Notes: a model not told the origin generated them from the sequence alone. Positions 23,669 to 33,938 are shown, counted from the first letter of the stretch. The stretch is 64,000 nucleotides of DNA from Bagarius yarrelli (GCA_005784505.1 VCAZ01000008.1:8204763-8268762); one strand, 5' to 3'. Numbers and translations are program-made.

Positions 23669-23672
<4 letters not shown>
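23153..23672. other. gene-free stretch
   Basis: No recognised element; two frames of 70-85 codons without content. Confidence 0.5.

Positions 23673-23704
<32 letters not shown>
23673..23704. repeat. (TC)n microsatellite
   Basis: About 32 bp of pure TC after a T/C-rich lead-in. Confidence 0.9.
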
Positions 23705-23707
<3 letters not shown>

Positions 23708-23968
23708 TTAAGATTCTCTTAATGCTCCATAAGGCCCTATAAAGGTCACCGCCTACATGAGTGTTTGCTCACTGGGATGTGATGAGATCTTAGATTGCTG
23801 ACAAAAAGCTCCCTAGTTTAGAAATGCAAACAGTACTGAGAGTCAGACGAAAACAAAGGGTAACAATGGAGTGGCAGGTAAAATGGCCAACCAATAATCT
23901 AAAGTAATGTTCTTACTTTAGAAAATAATACAAATAATACTGCATATTAAATACATTATATAAAAAAA

Positions 23969-24270
23969 TACACTATATTGCCAAAAGTATCGAAAAATAT
24001 GTGTTTTTTATAAACATCTTATTCCAGATTTAGTGTCACTTCTACTGCTGTAATAACCTCCATACTTCTGGAAAGGCTTTCCACTAGGTTGTGTTCATTT
24101 AGCTACAATAGTATTAATTAGATCAGACACTAATGTTGGATGGGGTGGTCTGGGGTTCAATCTGTGTTCCAGTTTATCTCAGGGTTTATTGGTGATGAGT
24201 CAAGGGTCTGTGCAGGACACTTAAGTTATTCCACTGTGGTCTTGTCTGGATGGCCATCTAGAAGACTGGG
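23969..24270 (+). mobile_element. MITE-D copy, 5' half
   Basis: Starts TACACTATATTGCCAAAAGT, a terminus repeated in inverse at the 3' ends of the copies near 30435 and 61351. Interior TTCCAGATTTAGTGTCACTT, GGAAAGGCTTTCCACTAGG and GGGTCTGTGCAGGACACTTA match the same family. The TA at the edge fits a Tc1/mariner-like TSD. The 3' half is absent. Confidence 0.75.
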
Positions 24271-24753
24271 AAACTGCCCCAGGGGCTTATTATCTCTAAG
24301 TGCAGACTGGTGAATAAGAATGTTAACAGACGTATTAGCGTAGACAAATATACAAATATATTGTGTGTTATTGGTGATGTTCCCGGTTCTGGTTGACCTG
24401 ATAATCGCAGTCTAACAGTACTTTAATGGATTTGGATAATGAAAATGTGTAATGTGTATGTATAGGTCAGGTTAAAGAGATGGGGGGGTTAATCTAGTTT
24501 TTAACTGTCAGAGTGACAGAACCTAATTTTATATAAAAAAGGTTTCTGGGCCAGCTTTAGATACGGCTTAGCTATTTGGCTTATCTAACAATTCTACTTT
24601 TCTTATTAACTTCGAATGTCTAGTAAAAATATTGATAATCCTTTTCCAGTTAAGCAGGACTTTATGACCTTTCCTTTATTGACTAGTTATATTTTTTTTA
24701 GTATATTTCATTATCCTTCTTTTTACTAATTTTGTAAATTTCCTAAATTTACC
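24271..24753. other. gene-free stretch
   Basis: AT-rich with a seven-G run near 24482; nothing else. Confidence 0.5.
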
Positions 24754-24892
24754 ATAGCAACATTCATTTATTCATTTTCTATACCTGCTTATTCCCTAAT
24801 TCAGGGTCACGGGGATCTGCTGGAGCCCAATCCCAGCCGCCTCTGGGCGAAGGGCAGGAGGGGTACACCCTGGACAGGTACTATAGCAACAT
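24754..24892 (-). mobile_element. SINE-A copy, 5'-truncated, with 10-bp TSD
   Basis: Body 24764-24882. Only the 3' third of the SINE is present (ends at CCTGGACAGGTA on the plus strand), so both Pol III boxes are missing. Perfect flanking repeats ATAGCAACAT at 24754-24763 and 24883-24892. 5' truncation between perfect duplications is what target-primed reverse transcription by a LINE predicts. Confidence 0.92.
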
Positions 24893-24898
24893 CTACAG

Positions 24899-24964
<66 letters not shown>
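24899..24964. repeat. (TA)n microsatellite
   Basis: About 65 bp of almost pure AT dinucleotide next to the truncated SINE-A. Confidence 0.95.
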
Positions 24965-25822
24965 CCATATACAGTCAAACACTAAAAGGTTTTATGTAGA
25001 AACTCATCTCTCGTCTTGATATGAAGTGAATCACCAAATAAACCACCAAATATGTTTAATTCTCTCATTCTATGTTGTTTAGCTGCTTATATTTCTAATG
25101 ATGCTAAAAGACACAGGTTCACATTCCGACATCTCGACAGCTCTTTCACATGTCTCGCTAGTTTCAGTACGTCTCTTGGATCAATTTCTTCTAATCAATA
25201 CTTAATATTGTACAAGAACAGGGCGGTTTATTTCAACAGTTGTATTGTATAGTATCGTAGCACTGGAATGCGACCCTTGTAAAACGGCAAGTGTCAGAAA
25301 CTGGATGGTAAATAAATCATTCTGGGAGGGGACAGAAATACTCACAGCCCTTTGAACCATCACCAAAATTAAATTGGTTTTCAGCAGCAGTTGATACATT
25401 ATCATTACGCTCAGGTTTCTCAGTGTCTCGGCAGACAGCTTGACAACTTGACCAATTGCAGTTATTGACCTGCAGATCTTGTCTTTAGTTGCGCTTAAAT
25501 GCCGAACCCGAGAACGAATCTATCAAGAGTGCATTAGCAGTGTGTATTGGAACGAGAAAGTGGAGAATAAGCATAAAAGTGTATTCTGCACATGTATAAT
25601 TCAACATTTCGAGGCTATCCGCTGAGCTTTCAGGTTTTTTACAGAATTGATAGTGTGTCACTCGCTATAGCTTATCAACGGGTTTTAAACCAGACGCTAC
25701 GGACAATACTTGATATTACTTTATTCATGATACGCTTACAATGTTTTCAATAAAGAATTACAGTATTTACAGAAATAAAACCCTCTTTCTAAGTCTGTGC
25801 AGTTCCATATGCCATATTTAGC
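24965..25822. other. gene-free stretch
   Basis: Mixed composition, no repeats recognised. Two frames of 66-67 codons overlap on opposite strands with no content. Confidence 0.5.
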
Positions 25823-26188
25823 AGCAACAATTATTCATTGATTCATTCATTCATCTTCTATAGCCGCTTATTTCCTAATTCAGTGTCACAGGGATCTGCT
25901 GGAGTCTATCCCAGCCGTCTTTGAAAAGACTAAAGGCAGGAGGGGTACACCCTGGACAGGTCGTCAATCCATCACAGGGCCACACACACACACTCACACT
26001 CACTCCTATGAGCAATGTTGAACATGTGGGAGGAAACCCTAGTATCCGGAGTAAACCCACGCAAGCACGGGGAGAACATGCAAACTCCACACAGAAAGAC
26101 CCCTGCCTGAGAATCAAACCCAGGACCTTGTTGCTGTGAGGCAACAGTGCTAACTACTAAGCCACTATTCTGCCCAGCAACAATTATT
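25823..26188 (-). mobile_element. SINE-A copy, full length, with perfect 13-bp TSD
   Basis: Body 25836-26175, tail GATTCATTCATTCATCTTC at the low end and head complement ending CTGCCC at the high end. Flanks AGCAACAATTATT at 25823-25835 and 26176-26188 are identical. A small deletion lies near 26023, where the GTTTTTGGACTGT block is lost. Confidence 0.95.
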
Positions 26189-26697
26189 TGATATATATTT
26201 TTTTAAAAAGCTTGGCGTGTCCATGTGTCTGAGGTCATTGCAATTTGTTTATTTTATCCCTTTGTAATACAAAATTCAGCAACAGACATTATAAAAATGA
26301 ATCTTATATTCATAGACAAAGGTAGACTAATTAGCTCTGGTTATTTATCACTAGACCAAATTGCATAAAATATGATTTTTAATGCATACAAAGTAAAATT
26401 CTTGTTACTACACATCATGTTAGCTTTTTCTTGACAGTAAATTATGTACATTTTAATTAAATTGCTTATGAATACACAAGAATGTCATGTTTACCAGATT
26501 CCTTGAAGTTCTGCTACTGAACTCTTCATGACCAGGAAGGCAAGTGCATTAAAACAATATGTATTCTGTACATTTAATGGGCATTAAAGTGCTTCTGGGT
26601 CAGTTTAAAGAGAGTGGTGTAAAACCTAGTGTTTATTAAACAATTTTTGGGGGAGGTTTTAAATAAATAATGGACTTAAATACTTATTTGACTGTTC
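26189..26697. other. gene-free stretch
   Basis: AT-rich, nothing recognised. Confidence 0.5.
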
Positions 26698-27050
26698 TTG
26701 AATTTCAATTCAATTTTTATTTGTTTAGCGCTTTTAACAACAGACGTTGTCTCTAAGCAGCTTTACACAGAATGCAGTAACAGTGAAAAGTGTAGGTTTG
26801 TCCCTAATGAGCAAGCCGAAGGAACCAGACTCAACAGGGAACCCACCCTCATCTGGGTGACACCGCAGGTTTTTGTTACAGCATATTGTAATGATCAAAT
26901 GTGATGTAAACTGTAGCCTTGGGCCAGTGGAACAGAGTGTGTTCCAATTCATCCATGAATCGAGGAAAAGGGCAGAAACCTGCTCACTGGTACCTCAGGG
27001 GCAAGTTAACCCAGCACCGAGAGAGAAAGAAAAAGAGACAGAGAGAACCT
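26698..27050 (+). mobile_element. Rep-C copy, longest plus-strand example
   Basis: Runs from CAATTCAATTTTTATTTGTT and TAGCGCTTTTAACAACAGAC through TAAGCAGCTTTACACAG, CCCTAATGAGCAAGCC, GGAACCAGACTCAACAGGGA and ATCTGGGTGACACCGCAG to CTGGTACCTCAGGGGCAAGT and a GA-rich end. Class unknown: no Pol III head, no inverted termini seen. Frames of 66-72 codons inside are fortuitous. Confidence 0.8.
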
Positions 27051-27444
27051 GTGCTGTCTCTGTGTTGTGGTGAGGCCTAAATCCTGACTTATACATTTTG
27101 AAAATGTTTTTTTTCTAAGAAGGTGTGAACGCAACTTCTAGAACAGGTTTAATTACTTCTGGGTTTATCTGTTTAAAGAGACTTGTGGGCAAGGGATCTA
27201 GAACACAAGTTGATGGGAACTTATTCTCTTGCTATAATTACAGTGCTACTTACAGGGTTTCTTATAAAATAATTTGGATTTATATTTGTAGTCTGGATTT
27301 ATTGAAAAAGTTCATAAAATCATCACAGCCTATTGAAGGGGTGCATGTTACCGATGAGCTTTTATTTTCTTGTTAATTTTGCTATGGTATTGAAACCAAA
27401 TCTAGGGTTATGTTTATGAGGTTGGAAAAATATGCTGATCTAGC
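27051..27444. other. gene-free stretch
   Basis: An 83-codon frame (27125-27376) has no recognisable content. Confidence 0.5.
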
Positions 27445-27530
27445 AGCACTAAGAGCTTTTCACTGCATGTCGTACTCTCTATGAATATGTATGTGACAAA
27501 TAAAATTGAAATATGAATTTGAATTATGGA
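27445..27530 (+). mobile_element. LINE-E 3' end
   Basis: GCTTTTCACTGCATGTCGTA … GTGACAAATAAAATTGAAAT followed by GAATTTGAATT repeats. It is the complement of the terminus at 31990-32070 and is therefore the same family, here reduced to its tail by 5' truncation. Confidence 0.75.
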
Positions 27531-27744
27531 TCTAGTTTTGGAAACCGACTTGTCTTAAAACCAGATTATGCAGATTTGGGTTTTTTTTTAATTTTGCAGC
27601 TTTTTGAGTGGACATATGGATATTTTGGGACAGTTTGGAGTTTTTGAGCTAGTTTAAAATGTCCATTACAGGTTTTAGATAGTTTAACCAAAATATTAAA
27701 GTTTTAAATATCTTTTTTTAATGGTTTAAATGGTTTTAATTTGT

Positions 27745-27968
27745 TATGAATGCTTTTGGTGGAATCTGTTCTGCACTGTTCTGCACCAGGTTGCACACAT
27801 GCACGTTATGTCTATTCTGTTTAGCGGCTCTTCGTTGTTTTGTAAATTCTTTTGTAAATGTTTCGTGTAGCACCAGGGGGTCCTGGAGAAACGTTATCTC
27901 ATTTCACTGTGTACTGCATCTGCTATATATGGCTGCAATGACAATAAAGCTCCCTGAACTTGAACTTA
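27745..27968 (+). mobile_element. probable LINE 3' UTR (family G)
   Basis: GCACCAGGGGGTCCTGGAGA, ACGTTATCTCATTTCACTGT, GCTATATATGGCTGCAATGA and CAATAAAGCTCCCTGAACTT, ending in a CTTGAA-type tail. The arrangement matches the 3' end of a widespread teleost non-LTR element as I remember it. No coding remains. Confidence 0.6.
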
Positions 27969-28745
27969 AATGATCAGTGCTTTGAAGAGCAAACAGAAAA
28001 TGTGGAAAATAAATAAAATGAATAAATAAATAATGTAATTGCTGGAGATTTGTTGAAACATGATTGTATATTTATTTCTATATCAATATTTTAAAAATTC
28101 ATAGACCAAATGACTGAAATGCATTTTAGGGTAAACTAAGAAATGCTGCTGTGTGCTGTGTCGTAATTACAGCCATCCTATATAGCCAGAAGACGAAATC
28201 AGACGCATTTCCTCGGCTTCTTGGCACCTTGTAATCGCATTCAGCGTGACAAAAATGAAATTTGTCTCGGCAGCAAGAGACACTGCAACATCTGTTCAAT
28301 TACACTCAGCAACTTCTCGCTCTCCTGGATGATCATCTTCACTGTTGCAGACTAACAGGGTAGAACAATAAACAGACTGGGGTTACCACAAACAGACTTA
28401 ACCCACAAAATATGCAACCGAATAGTATGTGCCATTGTGCATAGGCATGCCAGTGCAATATAGGAGAAGTATTTTGTGCATCCTTCTGGCATGATTTTAG
28501 AAGGGATAAAAAAGGGGGATAAATTACATTTTTGAAGGAAAACAACTGAACATGGGAAAAACGTATACAGAATCTTTACATACCAACTCTAATTCAGAAG
28601 CTTTAATCTCTAATTCAGGATAAGACCCTGGAAAATTTCCCCCTCCTTCCTAGGGTAAATATTTAGTATTTTAAACATTCCTTTTTTTATTTTAAGGTTG
28701 ACATACAATACTATTTGGAAAAGAGTACATTTGTGGGGAAAAAAG
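27969..28745. other. gene-free stretch, part possibly conserved
   Basis: 28140-28340 is not AT-rich and has no repeat resemblance, so it is a candidate conserved non-coding block. The 68-codon minus frame at 28339-28545 is unremarkable. Confidence 0.4.
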
Positions 28746-28990
28746 AGCCAAATGAGGCAGAACTACACTACCAATCAGCCCCAGGGGATCCAATGACAGA
28801 GTCATGTGGTTTACTAATAAGTATCACCTGTGTGTTCTAAAGCCTAATTTGCTCCAATGTGATATAAAAGTTTCAGTTTTTCCAGCATCTATTTATCAAG
28901 CTTTTGTACCAGGTTTGTGTGTTGTCATGTTTCTTGTCTATTGTTGATAGTCTGAGGGTTTTTTCTGCCTTGTTTCTGTTTATTTAACAA
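28746..28990 (+). mobile_element. possible retroelement 5' region or LTR relic
   Basis: Has CTACACTACCAATCAGCCCC, a TATA-like GTGATATAAAAGTTTCAG and a T-rich leader. This order recalls the promoter region of teleost retroelements. It is a single copy here, so the call is weak. Confidence 0.3.
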
Positions 28991-29215
28991 AGGTTGAGCA
29001 AATGTTGTATCTTTTATGTTATATGCATTTCTGAAGGTCAGTCACTTGTCCTGTATGTGTTTCTAGCTCCTGCATATGGGGCCCTGGTTCCTAGTATTGA
29101 TTTAAATAGTTTAAATGATTCACTTTGTTTAAAGCACAAAACAATTCTGAGCATATGGTCATGGTTGCAGAATGATAAATAGTAAAAAATAATAAAACGG
29201 TTTTCTTTTATAAAT

Positions 29216-29402
29216 TCATTTACAGCATTTGGCAGATGTCCTTATCCAGAGCGACTCACGTTTATCTCTTTTATACATCTAAGCAATTGGGGGTTAAGGG
29301 ACTTGTTTAAGGGCCCGCAGTGGTGGCTTGGTGGTGCTGGGAATCGAACTCCAGGCTTTCTTTTATTAGTCCAACACCTTAACCACTAAGCCACCACTTC
29401 CC
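29216..29402 (-). mobile_element. SINE-B copy, full length
   Basis: Complement reads head GGCTTAGTGGTTAAGGTG, box B GAGTTCGATTCCC, core, then GAGTCGCTCTGGATAAGGAC and CATCTGCCAAATGCTGTAAA. The GCTCT-GGATA-AGGAC hairpin of the UnaL2-type tail is legible. Confidence 0.92.
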
Positions 29403-29537
29403 CAATTCTCTGGATTTATATTTAATCAATGAATAATTTCCACAAGATAAAATTAACAGAAAATAATGAAATAAATTAAGTTTGCTGTAAAGTGGAACCG
29501 CATACAATATAAAGAGGTAACCTCAAAGGGAAAAAAC

Positions 29538-29582
29538 GCTTGTGTGGCTCAGGGGTTAAGGTGTCTACTGATCACAAGAATG
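29538..29582 (+). mobile_element. SINE head fragment
   Basis: GTGGCTCAGGGGTTAAGGTG and CTACTGATCACAAGAA match the first 45 bp of SINE-B-like heads; the rest is missing. Confidence 0.5.
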
Positions 29583-29949
29583 TAAGTTATGCTAATAAGA
29601 TGTGCATTTTGCAAATTAAGATTGCCTGAAGGGTCAAAAATAAAAGGTCGCCTATTTATCACATCTATATGTGTTTTTAAACATCCTGTTCCAGATAAAA
29701 AACCTCTTTCTTCCTCCTATAATAAACTCCAAACATCTGTGCTGTGAGGTTGCGACAGAGTCGGTGGTCTGTGCAGGAAACTCAAGTTCTTCTACTTCTA
29801 CCAGAACACACCATGTGTTAAGAGCTTATGGGCTTTGTGCACAGGGGCACTGTCATACTGGCACAGTGTTTAAGTCATGTTTAGAGTGTTTAAGATACCT
29901 AAAATATTGTTTTGCAAACCTTTAAAAATGATTCTAAACAATATACCAT

Positions 29950-30152
29950 TGCGTCTATTGATTATCGTGCCGTTTTTACTTCCTTTTCTGCTCAGTACGT
30001 CTACATTGGGTTGTTTTGCTGTGTATAGTGTAAATGCAGATATCTGATACGGGTCAGTTTTAAAAGATAATGTAAGCGGGTCAACAAAGAAATCAGATAT
30101 AGTCACAAAATCCAAATTGGGCATCAAGTACCTACAGTGTAAATGCAGCCTT
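29950..30152 (+). mobile_element. MITE-I copy, right part, nested in MITE-D
   Basis: Ends CTACAGTGTAAATGCAGCC, matching CTGCAGTGCAAACGTAGCC at 34463-34481. The shared block just before it is AAATCCAAATTGGGC here and AAAATCCGATTTGGGC there. The left boundary is unclear. Confidence 0.6.
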
Positions 30153-30215
30153 ATTTCTTTAGTAAAGGAATAATGTAATGCTACAACATAAACGGTAAGT
30201 GCGCTTGTATGGTGG

Positions 30216-30391
30216 AGGAAGTGGTAGCGTCATTGTTTTATGTGTTGGACTGCTAATTGGAAGATCAAGGTTCAATTCCAAGTTGCCACTGTTGGGCCCC
30301 TGAGCAAGCCCCTTAACCCCCATTTGCTCAGTTAGATAAATGTTTGTTGCTCTAAATAAGGGCGTCTGCCTGAATGCTGTAAATGTAAATG
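30216..30391 (+). mobile_element. SINE-B copy nested in MITE-D
   Basis: Head GGAAGTGGTAGCGTCATTGT, box B GGTTCAATTCC (perfect fit to GGTTCRANNCC), core TTGCCACTGTTGGGCCCCTG, tail TAAGGGCGTCTGCC and CTGTAAATGTAAATG. The hairpin loop has decayed to TAAATAAGG. Confidence 0.88.
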
Positions 30392-30488
30392 TACTAATGT
30401 GACTGTGTCCACTAACTTTTGGCTATATAGTATACGTCTGGCTGAGGTAGTGGAAATAATAAGAAACAAAGTCCAAGAACTAATTCAG

Positions 30489-30540
30489 GCTCCAGGAGGG
30501 AGAAGCTCCTTCTTGTTCTTTCGGTGTTTGCAGTCTGAGC
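30489..30540 (-). mobile_element. LINE-E coding fragment (about 50 bp)
   Basis: GAAGCTCCTTCTTGTTCTTT and CGGTGTTTGCAGTCTGAG align with 32368-32406, the LINE-E segment encoding the end of the reverse-transcriptase ORF. Confidence 0.55.
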
Positions 30541-30784
30541 AAATCACATACTGGGTGACATTTTAACTTGGTATTAAATGTGCATAATACATGTACATAA
30601 TTACGCAGCAGAAGGATAAGGCTTATAAACGAACTGTTCAACACAAATGCCTGTGTAATCGAACTGACCTTATTTACATGGAAATAAATGCGGTTAAGGA
30701 CCGTCTGTTCAGCATCTTACAAAGATTTGCTGTGCATATATTTACACTTATTGTATATACACATATATGTGCACTATTTACAAG

Positions 30785-30936
30785 CAGGGAAAGTGGTAGC
30801 TCGTCGGTTGAGGCGTTGGACTGGTGATCTGAACATTGTGGATTCAATTTCCACCCCAACCAAGCTGCTACTGATGACTAAGGCGCTGAAAATAAGGACT
30901 TCTGCTAGATGCCATAAATGTAAATCCAGTGATTTA
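30785..30936 (+). mobile_element. SINE-B-like copy with internal deletion
   Basis: Head AGTGGTAGCTCGTCGGTTGA and box B-like GGATTCAATTTCC, a short remnant of the core (AAGCTGCTACTG), then the tail GACTTCTGCTAGATGCCATA and AATGTAAATCC. Most of the core and the hairpin are missing. Confidence 0.7.
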
Positions 30937-31989
30937 CAATATTTATTGTACGACACTTTACGCCAAAAAAAACATAAGAAAAAGATTTTTTATTTAAAAA
31001 GTTCTAAATATTGTGTTATCTCTGCTTTGCATTTCCACAATATTCATTCGGAATATTCAGTTGATGGCTCAAGTTAGCGTTTCCTCTCGCACTGCTAATT
31101 GCCTGTGCTTGAATTCTTTTGAAATTCCTCTCCCACCCCAATTGCATTAACAAATCATAATAGCATTTCCACAAGAAACGTGCAACATAAAGTAACCATA
31201 CAGGAAAAAAGGAACAAATCTTAAGAAAAAAAGATTCCTGTCCTCTGAGATGATTTGGACTTCCTTAGTGTGTGCAGGAAAAAAGGTTTCGGAGTTCAAG
31301 GCGTGCTCGGATACGGGTGGTAAAATTCTGCTTTTATTTAGCAGGCAATTTGCCAGCGAGACAGCGAGAGAAAGAAACTCCGGCTGTCTTTTTTTTTTTT
31401 AACACGAGTTGAAAAGGCACTTGGTTTTCTCCTCATGTAGTTGGTGCTAATTAGCTCACCCTGGAGATTACCCAGAAGGCTGCTAAACACCACCCCCTCA
31501 CACACACCTCCCAAAAATAAAAGCTGCCTTTCTAAGATGAACAGGAACAGCGGAGGGCTGCTACTGCTGCAGACAGAGAACAGAAAGCCTTGCACAATGG
31601 CCTTGCTCTTTTATTAAAGCATCAACTTAAAAAAAACAAAAAAAACTGACAGAAACTCATGTGGAGATTTTTTTTGTTTAGGTACAAACATTTTTGGAAA
31701 ATATTTTAATAACGTAAAAGTCACCATTTTCTGCTATAAGATGGATTTTCTTTTAAAACAGGAATTCAGAATAACAGAATGTTGAAGTGCCTAAAGGGGG
31801 TCATGAACTGAGAAATCTCATTTATCCTCATCTTTTACATATAAGAGGACAAAAGTGCCATAAAAAACATCCCGTAACTTTTGGAACGCAAGACTTTGTT
31901 GGTTCTCTTAAAGCAGCTTATATTAAAGATTTTGGAATGTTCTACTCTATGATGTAATAATGTGGATAAGCTCCACCTCCACAAAAGAA
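30937..31989. other. gene-free stretch
   Basis: A T run lies near 31389-31400. The section about 31330-31610 is less AT-rich. No coding or repeat signal assigned. Confidence 0.45.
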
Positions 31990-32578
31990 AATCATCTCCT
32001 GCTTCAAATTTAAATTTAATTTGTCACATAGATATTTATACACAGTACAACATGCAGTGAAATGCTTTATACGACAACAAGTGACATAAAACTTAATGTG
32101 TAAAAATAAAAATAATAGTAAATAAAATAAAAATTAAAAAATAAGTGTAAGTAGCGGTAGATCTGGACCCGTGATCCGGTGTGATTGTCACTAAAGTGTC
32201 CATGTGCTGGAATAGTGACTCTGCTGTGCCACCCCAGTGTTAAGTGTCATTTGTGCAAGTTTGAAAATAATTGGGCCGAGTGGAGATGAAACAGAGAAAA
32301 AGTCTCAGAGAGAAAGTCCCGGTATTAGGTGCTCTGTGTTTCCTGATTTACACTCGAATGGCCTGTAGGAAGAAGCTTCTTCTCATTCTTTCTGTGTTTG
32401 CCTTCAAGGAGCGGAAGTGTTTTCCTGAAAGCAATGGAGAAAAGAGTCCATTGTTTGGATGACTGAGGTTCTTTACAATCTTCCTGGTCCTGGTCCGGCA
32501 CAGATTGCTGTAGATGTCCTGCAGGACAGGGAGCTCGGTGTGGATGGTACGTTCAGCTGACCCTAGCTTTGGAAACAT
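31990..32578 (-). mobile_element. LINE-E (L2-like), 5'-truncated, with C-terminal ORF and 3' UTR
   Basis: Minus-strand element. The 3' UTR (about 355 bp) ends GCAGTGAAATG-complement, then GTGACAAATTAAATTTAAAT at 31990-32030. The ORF ends naturally at a TAA near 32346-32348. The body is truncated at about 32560-32578 in the reverse transcriptase C-terminus. No TSD was found. Confidence 0.82.
32346..32578 (-). pseudogene. LINE-E reverse-transcriptase C-terminal fragment
   Basis: Readable without a stop for about 70 codons, with SAERTIHTELPVLQDIY, KIVKNLSHPNNGLF, LLSGKHFRSLKANTERMRRS and the terminal FFLQAIRV then stop. This order (SA.R.I, LQDIY, HP.N.LF, LPSGRR.R, R.SFFPQAI) is the usual C-terminus of L2/Rex-like LINEs. 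Catalytic residues lie upstream and are missing. Confidence 0.85.
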
Positions 32579-32621
32579 TTTTAGGTTGAACTCGAACCCC
32601 CCAGACCTCCTTACTTAACAT

Positions 32622-32788
32622 TACATTTTCACTTACAGCATTTGGCCAATATCCTTATCCAGAGCATCATATATTTATCTACTTTTTTACAACTGAGCAA
32701 TTCAGGGTTACTTAATAGTGGCAACTTTGCTGTGCTGGGAATCGAACCGATCTTCTATTCGGCAATCCACTGCGCTACCGCTTCCCCC
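32622..32788 (-). mobile_element. SINE-B copy
   Basis: Complement has head GGTAGCGCAGTGG, box B-like GGTTCGATTCC, a shortened core, and tail with CTCTGGATAAGGATATTGGC and CAAATGCTGTAAGTG. It is diverged. Confidence 0.8.
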
Positions 32789-32886
32789 ATTAACCCACCC
32801 AACACAATCTTTTGGAAAGCCATTTCAGGAGTGTGGAGGAAGAGTACAACTACATCCAGAGTAGGATGTTTTTGTATCCCAGTGTG

Positions 32887-33020
32887 ATATGGGTTCTCTG
32901 TTGAGTCTAGTTCCTCTCAAGGTTTCTTCCTATTTCCATCTCAGGGAGTTTTTCCTTGCCATCGTCGCCCCCGGCTTGCTAATCAGGGACAAACTGATTT
33001 CTGATTCATTTTCATCTTAT
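32887..33020 (-). mobile_element. Rep-C fragment
   Basis: GGGTTCTCTGTTGAGTCTAG, TCTCAAGGTTTCTTCCTATT and CAGGGAGTTTTTCCTTGCCA are the complement of the middle of Rep-C. It abuts a SINE-B tail. Confidence 0.75.
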
Positions 33021-33026
33021 ATAAAT

Positions 33027-33150
33027 ATTTACGTTTACATTCACAGCATTTGGCATACACCCTTACCCAGAGCGTCTTACATTTATCTCCTGCCTACAAC
33101 CGGGGTTAAGGACCTTGCTCAGGGGCTATGTTTGTGATGCATTGCTCGAC
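33027..33150 (-). mobile_element. SINE-B 3' half
   Basis: Complement of tail and core only: CAGCATTTGGCATACACCCT, ACCCAGAGCGTCTTACATTT, GGTTAAGGACCTTGCTCAGG. The tRNA head is replaced by unrelated sequence. Confidence 0.8.
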
Positions 33151-33722
33151 CTTAGATAAGATTCAAACTCCAAACCCAACAATCTTGCACTTGCATTCTA
33201 AATGGAAACTGTGGCCTGATTCGTGAGCAAGGGTGGCTTAAATTACCTCCCCTTCTTCCATTATCCCTTTAATGTATTGCCCGATTTGCGACATGGCTCG
33301 TTTATGTGTTGCTGTCTGCTAAAAAGCTTTAGTCCACATTTAATGTCTAATTTTTATTCTTTGATAGCTCCCTTTGCTATTTCTGTAATTAGAATTATGG
33401 TAATGAACATTGTTTTAAAGCAAAGCTCCAGCTGATGGGTTTTTTTCTAGGTTTAGAAATAAACAATTAGCAGAATTATGAAATATATCGGCTTTGACAT
33501 GCAACTCGTCCCTTGCGGACTTTTTCTTCAAACGTATCGCTTGTTTTTAATTCTTATTATTAACTTAGGAGTCATGGAATTGTAAAAAACTTATTAAAAC
33601 ATCCATCTATGTATAAGAAAAAAAGCAGTTGTGAATGAAAGCATGCTCTCTTTTTTCACATTAGAGAATCTATGCCCTAAAATATCATCCTCCTTTTTTT
33701 TCTTTATCTATCACATGGACAA
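33151..33722. other. gene-free stretch
   Basis: AT-rich; no recognised content. Confidence 0.5.
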
Positions 33723-33938
33723 ATGGGCATAAATTTTACAGCACAGTGAAATTTGTTCCTTCTCATATCCCATCTTAGAAAGTTGGGGTCAGAGCACAGG
33801 GTCAGCTATAATACAGCACCCCTGGAGCAGGAAGGGTTAATCTCTTGTGCAAGGACCCAACAGTGGCAAATTGGCGTCGGTAGGGCTTGAACCCAAGTCT
33901 TCCTGGTGTTCCTTGCCTTAACCGTTTGGGCCACCAGT
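33723..33938 (-). mobile_element. SINE-F copy, full head to tail
   Basis: Complement: GGCACTGGTGGCCCAAACGG (box A fits TRGYNNARNNG), GGTTCAAGCCC (box B), TTGCCACTGTTGGGTCCTTG core, CCCTTCCTGCTCCAGGGG, then GATGGGATATGAGAAGGAAC and CAAATTTCACTGTGCTGTAA. It has the same core as SINE-B but a different 3' half. Confidence 0.85.

Larger units (their letters stand above)
29665..30435 (+). mobile_element. MITE-D copy 2 interrupted by MITE-I and SINE-B
   Basis: MITE-D pieces are at about 29665-29885 (GTGTTTTTAAACATCCTGTT … TTTGTGCACAGGGGCACTGT), 30153-30215 (GGAATAATGTAATGCTACAA) and 30392-30435, which ends in the terminus ACTTTTGGCTATATAGTATA. The gaps are filled by MITE-I (to 30152) and SINE-B (30216-30391). 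The 5' terminus is missing. Confidence 0.7.
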
